The translations under genes and the position numbers were made by a program. Positions 1 through 9,700 of a stretch of 64,000 bases of DNA are shown here, piece by piece. Every line of letters begins with the position of its first letter. The stretch's first letter is position 1. The stretch is from Heliocidaris tuberculata (Eukaryota > Echinodermata > Echinoidea > Camarodonta > Echinometridae): the NCBI GenBank assembly GCA_025618425.1, contig CM046832.1, positions 59,171,087 through 59,235,086 of the forward strand, written 5' to 3'. The notes beneath the pieces are model-generated. The model was not told where the DNA came from and made no database searches. It worked only from the letters and a program-made list of their open reading frames with translations.

Positions 1-343
1 ACAATGAGAGGGGAAAGAAAGAGAAGTCGGGAGGGAAGGAGAGGGAAGGAGAGAAGGAGTAAAGAGAAGATTTATGTAATTTGTTGAAGATATTTGTGGT
101 TTATCTATAGAAATATAATCACTGTTATATATGCTTTTTTACTAAATATGAAGAGTTTAGCATTTAAAAGTATAGTTTCATATTCTTACTTGAAACATCA
201 AGCTTTGTATGAATCCACCTCTAGGTATCTGTCTCTTGTAAATGCACATTACCAGTCTAATGTTAAAACATTACTATTAAACAATTCTATTTTTTAATTC
301 CTGCTAAAATACGCTTGGTTACTTTCTCCCATGGTTGTTACAG
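1..343. other. FANCD2 intron, left edge
   Basis: A purine-rich GGGA/GAAA tract fills 1-70. The rest is AT-rich intron ending in the acceptor at 343; no exon was seen. Confidence 0.6.
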
Positions 344-487
344 TAACTACGGTTTACCTATGAGTGAGATGTACAGCATGGAAGGGGAGGAGTCACAGGG
401 GGGCGTGGCTATCAATCTCCTCCCCCTCATCTACAAGGCAGAGAAGGACAAACTGAAGACTGGTGCCAAGAACAAAAAGGCAGAAAG
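344..487 (+). CDS. FANCD2: FANCD2 exon a (first in window)
   Basis: The acceptor is TTACAG ending at 343 and the donor is GTTTGT. The exon enters and leaves in phase 2. It encodes [16 protein letters not shown] and then a Lys-rich end. Because it starts mid-codon, at least one exon lies upstream of the window. Confidence 0.9.
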
Positions 488-3400
488 GTTTGTGAATGAA
501 AATTCATTATTCATGTTGCCATTATGTTTTTAATGTTTTGTTTTGTTTTTGCTGTTGTTGTTTTCAAGAGAGATAGCAACAAGGGTGTTTTCACAAGGTT
601 TGTTTCTGCTATGTTTTTAAAATAAAAATTGTAGTTATTGTATTAACAGAAGTACCCTTTATATCGATCTGATAGTGCAAAGCATACAGACCATTCAGGT
701 CTGGAGTGGAGTAAGCTCCTACTAATTCTTGATCTTTACACCTCTTAATCGCCAAAGTTTGTTGTAGTGATGGAATGTAAAAAATTACAAATATGATGGC
801 AGTAATCACTGAAAATGTCAATTACTTTGCCTGAGCACGAAAGGTTGCAGATTGTAATTCTTAGTTGAGCAGAAGATTTTAACTGGCAATCGTAAAAGTG
901 TGCAAATGTGCCACGAAAGCTGCCATAATCTATGTTCTCTTTTGTCGTTAGCTTAGGTCTATCTTGAATATATATAATTTTTTTCATTCTGATGATACTA
1001 AATGATGTTAGGATGTCAGTGTCTATAATAGTTGGTAAAACTTGCAGAGCTTATGATTTCTATAGCAGTAGCTAGTTATCAGATTATGAATCAGTACTTG
1101 TATGAGCCATGCTCCTGTTTAATAGAAAGGAACTGCTAGTTGTTAATAAGGAAAAATTCTTTTATTTCCAATGATCTGCTACAAATTTGCCTCGTCAGGT
1201 GCGTAGCCCCTGCCTGCCTGGCCCCACATTTCCGCCTCCTTCGCTTCTGTGAGCAGGCCCAGCATGATGGCAGCCTAGAAGGCATCGATGCCCTCCTGGG
1301 TTGCCCCCTCTACTCCTCCAAGGATGACCAGGTTGCTAAGATACACTCCCTGTCCAAGCAGGAGAAGGAGCTGATGTGCACCAACCTCTTCCTCTGTATC
1401 AACTGGTTCCGAGAAGTATGTATCTTGAGACTATGTCCCTTGTTACACCAAAATCAAAACTTATCTCGGGGGCACCCTTTATTTATGATTCCCATTTAAT
1501 GGCGTAAACGAACAGGACCTGAGATCACTTTTGAGCAAACCTATCTTGGGCCTCCTTTTGATATGACCCAGGGTAAGTTTTGGTTTGTCTCAGCACAGAT
1601 TTGGATTTGGTTATATATGCAATTGGCTTGATAACAAGTTTTATAAAACAGGGCTACTGTTATTTTCAGATCCCCCATTTAATGTATGGCAGAATGAATT
1701 CATGACTGAACTACAAAATTCTTTTGTATTATTTTCAGGCAATCAATGGCTTTGCTACCCTTCAAGACCCTGAGATGAGAGCCAAGGTCTTAGGCAGACT
1801 GCAGAACATCACTAGGCTACAGACACTTCTAGAAACATGTCTTGAAGGTAATAAATTTAAAGTCCACTTCTTACTTACTTCTTATTTTCTCCTTGTGCTG
1901 AAGAAGTGACCTGAAATTTGCTCTGGCAGTATTTGCTTCAGGCTTTAGTTCATCAAAGATGTATGGTTAGGGTTAGGGTTGCTATTGGGGTTTTAAGGAA
2001 AGGTTTAGGGTTAAGGTTGTGTGTAGTTTTTGGCCCAGGACTGAAGTTAGGAATTAAGTTAGTGTAGAAAATATGATTGCCGATGTAGCATGATTTGTAG
2101 AGCTGCCAATTAGAGAGTGTGTGACAATGCATGTTATACCAAAATCAAGTCAAACTCAATGTGTCAACTACCATAATCGCTTTCATTTTTATTCTTTTCA
2201 ATTTAGAATAGTTGTGGCAAAACAGGCACTAAAGGTCACCCTAAATGTTTATCATTGATTAGATTTAGAATCTTTGACAAGAAATTATTTGTTTTCATGT
2301 CATGGTTTTCTAATTTGCAGCTACCCCAGGCTTCATCCCACCAGTAGCTCACTTTGACTGTGAGCAGCCCCAGACCAGTCCACTGCTCGCTGCACAGAAT
2401 GGGTCATCATCCAGTAAAGGAGGCAAGAAGGGAAGAAAACCAAAAGAGTAAGGGTCATTCTTCTGTACATCTCTTTATCCAGTATGTCAATGAAAGGCCT
2501 TCTTCACTTCAAGAATCAACACAACAATACCATGTTCACATATGACAGAGTAAACAGCATAAAAAGTAAAAGCTGCTGCTGCAAAAAATGAAATGACATG
2601 ATAGTAATTATACATAACATTTATAAAGCACTGTTTTTAAGAGCGGAAAAAATATTCATGAATGAATAGGAGAGGGAGAGAAAGAGAAAGATCATGGAAG
2701 AACAAATGCATGCATAAGCCTAGTTTGCTTCTCATTTCGCAGACATTGGGCAGACATTTCGCAGACATTTCATCTGTACATGAAATGGCACATACATGTA
2801 AGTCTTCCTGTGCCTTGTGTTGTATAAATGTGTTATTTTCTTCTCATCACACCTTGTTTCTTTACAGTGACAAGAAGAAAGGCTACGAGGATACCAGTGA
2901 AAGCACAGTCCTCACAGAATACGATTACGTCTCTCAGGAGATTAACAAACAAGGCGATACCACCATGGCTGACCCTGAGAAGGATGGTACCAAGAAAGGG
3001 GGCAAGGATACCCCGTCTACCCCCATCATCGATTGGTCTAGGTCCAGGGCCTTCCTGCGAGAGCTAGACTTTGATGTGTTCTCTGTTCTTGGCTGTGGGC
3101 TGGTGTCTAAGACTATCCTGGACACTGAGATGAACACAAAGGTTAGTCATCATTCGTCAAGGTCAAGTAAACATGGAATTTTTTGCAATTTTGGCCCCCC
3201 CCCCCCCTTCTTGACCCATGGCACCCTTAACATTGGTCTATAGCAAAACTTTTTTTTTTCATTCTTTGTAATCAATATTAGAATTATTTACTATATAGTA
3301 TATTATTATTTAACCTGTTGACTACTGACTTCTCTTATTCCCTACAGGCTAAATACAGAAACAAACAAGCTTCCTGAAGGCAGTGGGTCAAATAACCTAA

Positions 3401-3679
3401 CTGTAACCAGCACCAACCCATTTCTTTCTCTTCCTCACAGGAGGTGCATGTTCTCCAGCTTCAACCTCGCGAGTTGGAGTTTCTCCTTCAGGATCTGAAT
3501 GGCAAGCTGGACCACGCCCTTCCCGCCTCGCTCGGAAGAAGAACCTTTCTGAAGGTGAGTTACAATCATCTCTGAACCTATTTATGAAAAATTCATTCAC
3601 ACCTGTCCATAAAGGGCACCCAAGGGAAACAGAGAAATGGCCATTGCAGACAAATATACTTTCTAGACATGTTATACAA

Positions 3680-3730
<51 letters not shown>

Positions 3731-6700
3731 ATGCATGTTAATGACCGTTATAGACAGTTGGCCTTTATAGAAAGGTGGTCTCTACGGCAGGCTTGACTGT
3801 ATTGTGTTCCTGGGTTTCAGAAATATGACTAATTATTTATCTTGTGTCACCTTGATTTTTAAAGATCTCTTTATCTCTTCTTTGGTTATTACAGAATCGT
3901 ACATGAAATTTCAGAATCAATAGATATAATCCTTCAAATGATTAGTTGTCCTTTTTATTTGGTAACTTGAAAAGTATATGGGACATATCTTCTAAATTAC
4001 AATTTTCATTGGATGTGGTAGGAAATAGCTATGGGTGTAGTCATTCTCAGACTGGAAAGGCAGTAGTATCTTGCCCTGAAATATTTACTTTTCTAAAACC
4101 ATTCTATAAAAAAAAAGCATCCTGAAACTTTTTTCTTTTTTATTGATGTTTATTTTGATAGTCCAAATGGGACAAGACTGTTGGCTTCTCACATCTGGAC
4201 CAGCTCACCTCACGTCAGGTGGCCAAGAAGTCTGTCAAAATGCTGCCCTCGCTCTGCCAGCACCTAGAGGCCACCAGCGGTTTCTTTCAGGTCAGAATTC
4301 AGCTGCTAGGTCTCAATAGAGCCACATATCATTTTATTTCAAAATAGTTTGATAGTTTGATTATTAATTCAGTGTAGATGATACAAAAATTAGTTCAGGG
4401 TTGACTCATGATAGTTGTTCTTTCTCAGTGAGAGAATTGTAGAAGATGTCATTCAGAAGTCTGGGGTAGAGAATGTTCTTTTAGATAAAAGTCACAGAGA
4501 CGAGGAGAAGATTTAATAGTAGGTTTTCTTTAGAAGTTTGTTGTGTTAGTCTTTCTTTTGAATGAATATCTCCTATTGAAACAAACTTCGCAATGCATAC
4601 ATCATTTTCTGAAAGGACTAGCTACTCGTAGACCAAACATATAGCACATCAATTGGATTCTGACGTTAGATTTGCTGAAAGAGTTAAAGTAATGAAACTT
4701 TCAACCTACTCTCCTCTCCACAGGCATTGATGGCACAGAATGATGGGATGATAGATGGTCCAGGTTGGAATACAGAAGAGGCTCATCAGATGGGACGATG
4801 TCTGCATCTGTTACTTCAAGCTCTTCTCTCTCTCTTCTCATGGTAAGTACTTCCCCTCTTTTCAAATATCATCTAATGAGAGCTAGAAGGGCATCAACTA
4901 GTATACTTTTTAAATACACAGAGTTAATGCCCTCCTGGCTCTCAACAGAAAATATATTGGCTTTCAGAAAAAAGAAAAAGAAAAGTAGAATGGTAAACTA
5001 CCCTTTCTAGGTCCTTTGTGTGGCCTCTAAAGATAGGCATACAAGTGTCTAGACAGAAACATAATTTGGGACCAATCTTGAAGTTCTGAATTCTCTCTCT
5101 CTTTCTCTCTCTTTCCCTCCTCTCCTGTTCCTCTCCGCGTTTCTCTCTCTCTCTCTTCCTGTCCCTCTCCATCTGTCTCTGTCTCCCTTCCTCTCTCTCT
5201 CAGTAATGCCTACATCTGGTGTTTCTATTTTTCCCTCTCTTTGTGTTATCAGGAGTGGGTTTGTATCGTCTGAGAATCAGTCTATCCTTGAGGAAGCCAT
5301 GGCAACTCTAAGCTCTCGTATCGCTGATGCCGGCAAGACCTCCTTCACCTTCAATCAATCTCTCAAGTAAGGGTTTGCATCAGGAGACAGCATAATGGTT
5401 GTTATGAATATTGTAAGACAGCATGTGACACAAATGGAGGGAGAAAAATAATCACTAAATTATAGTTGTATGTGGAATTGCCAATTATATCATTGTACAG
5501 TGGTAGTGGTTAGTATTGCATAAGAATAAGTATCGAGATTAGTTCGCTTTGACTTCAATTTCATAAAAAAGGAAGAAATGTGTCATAAGTGTAATAAATA
5601 TACAGGTATTACATCTCCTTTAATTTCTTGATTTTATTAATAGCCCATTGAAAGTGTATGTTAGGCTGTTAAATACTTAAAGCCTGGGATCACTCTGGCT
5701 GAAAATTTGTGATATACCAAAATCACTTGTATTCAACCGGTTACATAGAAATGAACAAGTCTACATCAGGTTGAGCAGGGTGTACATAAGATGTGTTATA
5801 TTTTCAATTGAATTGAATGGTACTAACTTTACCCTAATATTTATAAACTATATTTTTAATATGCACGCTACTAGACATGCAGCTCATTACATTGAGAACT
5901 TCTCAGGGACAGTGCCCAATCTTGCCATCGGTGTAACCATCCTGAAGGTCATGGTCAGCATCAACACCAAGGGAACTACCCCTGCTGCTAACAAGAAGAT
6001 AGGTAAGATGAGTACATTGATCTGAAAAGATAAAGTTGAGTTCTGGGGCCCGTTGCACAAAACTTGCGTTTAATTGCAACTCCTAAAGATCAAACGCAAG
6101 TCCTTAATGCGCACTTCTGATTGGCTGAAAATAAAGTTGCGTTTGATTTTCCTGAGTTGCGTTCAAACGCAAGTTTTGTGCAACAGGCCCCTGGTCATGC
6201 AAATGCATTGTGAAAGAAATTGTTTCAAAGCAATGGGGAAAGGTTGATCATATCTACATAAGAGATAGTGTATAATGTGAGGTTTTGGAAGTATCAAATT
6301 GATAAGAAATTGACTCGATCCTGCTGAGAGCACATGCACTGCACACAGAAATGTGTATACGGGACTACACACAAATGTTCGGCCCAAACATTTCAGCTGT
6401 TTCTTGTCATATTTTGAATGTGAGAGCATTTGAAGAGCAATCCTTTTCAGGGGACATATCTACTATGATAATCTTCCAAACGAACATAAAATGAATGAGA
6501 AAGCTCACAAATTATTTTTTACCTTTCCCAGAACTCAAGCTTCCCTTTAAACAACACTTTTCTGTCCATCCATCATTTAGATTTATGACTGTGATAGGTT
6601 ATATCTTCTTTATAGTATTTTATCCTTTCATTACATAACTGATTTTGACCCAAATTTGTGTTTGTGTGTTGCTGCTGGGCACACAATGGTCTCTTCATTT

Positions 6701-9700
6701 GATTTTGAACTGATTTTCACTCTCTGTTTCCTCCCAATGCTGTTGCCATAGCAACCCTAGCCGAATCTTTGCTGAAGAGAGATTGGCTTGATGAAGATGG
6801 TGTTAGAGAGAAAGGTGCCAAACATAATGAGCTTCTCCAAACAGTCATAGAGTAAGTAGGGACTATCATGTCATAACGCTTTATTTTTCCTAATAACTGG
6901 GCCCGTATTCAGTTCAATACCTAAGAATGAAATATGAGTAGTTTACTTAGTTTTCGGCTGAGATGAAATACTAATGCAATTTTGGTATTCAATTGAATCA
7001 TTTGGCTAAGTGTTTTACCCTAAGTCTAAGCTCCCTAGCAGACTTAAACCAATAATTAAACCAATAATTGATTGGCAGGTATATGGCTTTCATACATACG
7101 CAGAGCTGTATAAGCTGGGCACAAGCAAATCATATAACCCCACATCTCTATTGCGCATGTTTTTGGACAGGATATCTGACGTTACAATTGATATCAGTAA
7201 GTATTTTGCTTTAAAGTTGGCTTGCCAAAGTAAAGTGCTTAAATTTGATCTGAATGTGAGTTAAGCCAGTTTACTTAGCCAATCCAAATGCTAAGTAAAA
7301 TGCTAACTTAATGCGCATTTTGATTTGAATACCGCCCCTGGTTTATATACATGTTGTCAGGGTTGTTGATTATTAAGATTAATGGTTATCTGCTATTTAC
7401 TTACTGCTTGTAATCATGTTTTTTGTAATCTTGCTATTTTGAATTCCTCCTGACAAGCAACCATTCGTTTTGTTTGTTGCAGGATATACCTTCATCACTG
7501 TGAGGACTCTCTGACCTCTATTGAGATGCTGTGTACAGAAGCTCTCCCTGAACTGGATCCTTCAGACAAGAATGGGGCATCAGCTCTCTTCCCTACCCTC
7601 AACAGGTACAGACAGGGTGGACCGGCATATCGTCTGTATGGAGCCAGAAGGGCGTTAGCTCTGTGTTACAGTATAGATTTACGCCCTTCTGGCTCCAAAC
7701 AAAAAATATTGTGGCTGATTTTATGAACCAGCATACGAATTCTAGCAGGGATTATACCAAAAATACTGCTGATTTTACAAACCGGCATACAAATTCTAAC
7801 AGGGATTAAACCCCAAATATTGCGTTTCTATTTTGAATATCCAATGCATATGAAAGAAAATATTTCACTCTCATCACCTGTTTGATTCTACGATGATTGA
7901 ATGAAAGTAAGTTATTCAAATTAGCATTTTAAATGGACAAAGTTCTTTAAACACGATTATCTCAGAAACATATTTTCTTGCTGTGAGGCTTACTATACCG
8001 GTTCATAAAATCAGCGACGATATATGCTCTGGTGACATTTGCTCCATGCCTTATATCATCAAAAGATGCAGGGTGGGGGTTAGGGCTAGGGATGCTGGAG
8101 GGTTTTAGGTTGGGTTTAGGGTTAGGGTTAGGTATATAATGTTGAGTCTAGGGTTGAAGTTAGGAAATGGACTAGTGTATGAAAGTGAGTGCAGAGCAAT
8201 TGTCACAGGAACATGTGTTCTGCAACCACAGACAGCGGTGAAAAACATATACACCTTGAGTGTTGACAATTTATATGTGTAGCCCTGGAAAATCTCCCAA
8301 AGATTCCATATTATTCCTTCCATTGGATCGCTTTCGTGTGGATCGCTTTCGTGTTGCTCATGTGAGGATGTTCAGGCTAGGGTTTTTTTGTACTTGCCTC
8401 GTATATGTACAAGGGGTTTACACCAAGTTTCATTAAACCATTCAAAACACTTTCAAACTTTGGACTATCAAAATTCAGGCATAGGCATTTTGTACTGTGT
8501 TAATAGTGACTAATTCTGATGCTTTTTCTATCTTTATAATCATTACTTTTCCTAGGAACACCCTAAACTGCTACTACCATGTGCTTCTGAAGGAGTTAGT
8601 GTCCTGTGTCCAGCAGTTCCAGCCTTCCATGAGGGCATCGCCTGATGTCCAGGGTGAGACCTTTGACCGTTGGAGATTGGCTGTCAAAGTATTCTCTGCT
8701 CTGGTCAACATCATAAAGGTTTTCGACCTGAGGACCAATATAAAGACAGTCCTCAAGGTAATGTCTCAGGGGGAAAAAAAATGACTGCATAATTTTTTTT
8801 TAATGAAAAGACCTGAAAAAGTAGCTGTAAATATTTGTTTCATGTACCGCACCCCGCATGTGAATCTGTAAAGAAGGAATTTCGGGTAAAAGTTTCCCTG
8901 TCAAATTATATTTATTGGTGGGAATATTTACATGTAAATAAACAAAGGGTATGTGTAGTGGGCATATCATATTGTGCGTACCCAAAGTCAACTTCATGCG
9001 TACTTGACGTCAGCGTTCTCGCCCCGTGGTGTTGATACCAAGCATGAGAAATTTCAGAAAATAAAAAAACCATGTATGTGTAGATTCCTCAAACAAGGGT
9101 ACTGACAAGGGTAATTAATCAGTCTATGCCTACTTTCAATCTCCAAAGCTGTTTTGGTCCTTCAAAACCACCTCTTGGGATGTCAAAAGGTCGTATTTTA
9201 CTCAATATGGACCAATAAATGTGTCAGTGCATACCTGTACTTTCAACCTGCAAAATTGCTTTGGTCCTCTCAGATCATATCCATGGGATTCGGTAAAGCC
9301 ACATTTCTGTCACTATGAACCATGTGTAAACTTTTTTCTGCCGAAAAGCCTGCTTGACATGCTCTTGTGTTGTATGGGCATGAAGAGCTACTGCCTCGGC
9401 AATAGTTTTTGCTATTAAAGGCCCACTGATTGCTACATAGAAGTCAATAGCAAATTTTATGCATGTAGTGTTGACCAATGAGAGGCATTGAATCCCAATA
9501 TGTGGTATAGATTGTAAAGTAAACATCAACACAATCGATCTAAATCTTTTTAGTTTCACATGTTGGACTTATCTTGTCATTACAGTATGGGCGAATGTTC
9601 CTGGATATCTTCCTGAGACACTCGATGCCCCTCCTTGACAAGCTGTTTAGGACAGAGAAGGATGACGTCCAAGCCTTGCTCAAGATGCTTCAGCAGTGCA

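Noticed and set aside
1957..2065. True interstitial telomere or chromosome fusion point
   Set aside because: The same motifs occur with a shared non-telomeric tail at two other places, so it is a dispersed repeat.
2662..3243. 193-codon open frame on the + strand
   Set aside because: It is FANCD2 exon e (2868-3141) read through flanking introns; only the exon part is coding.
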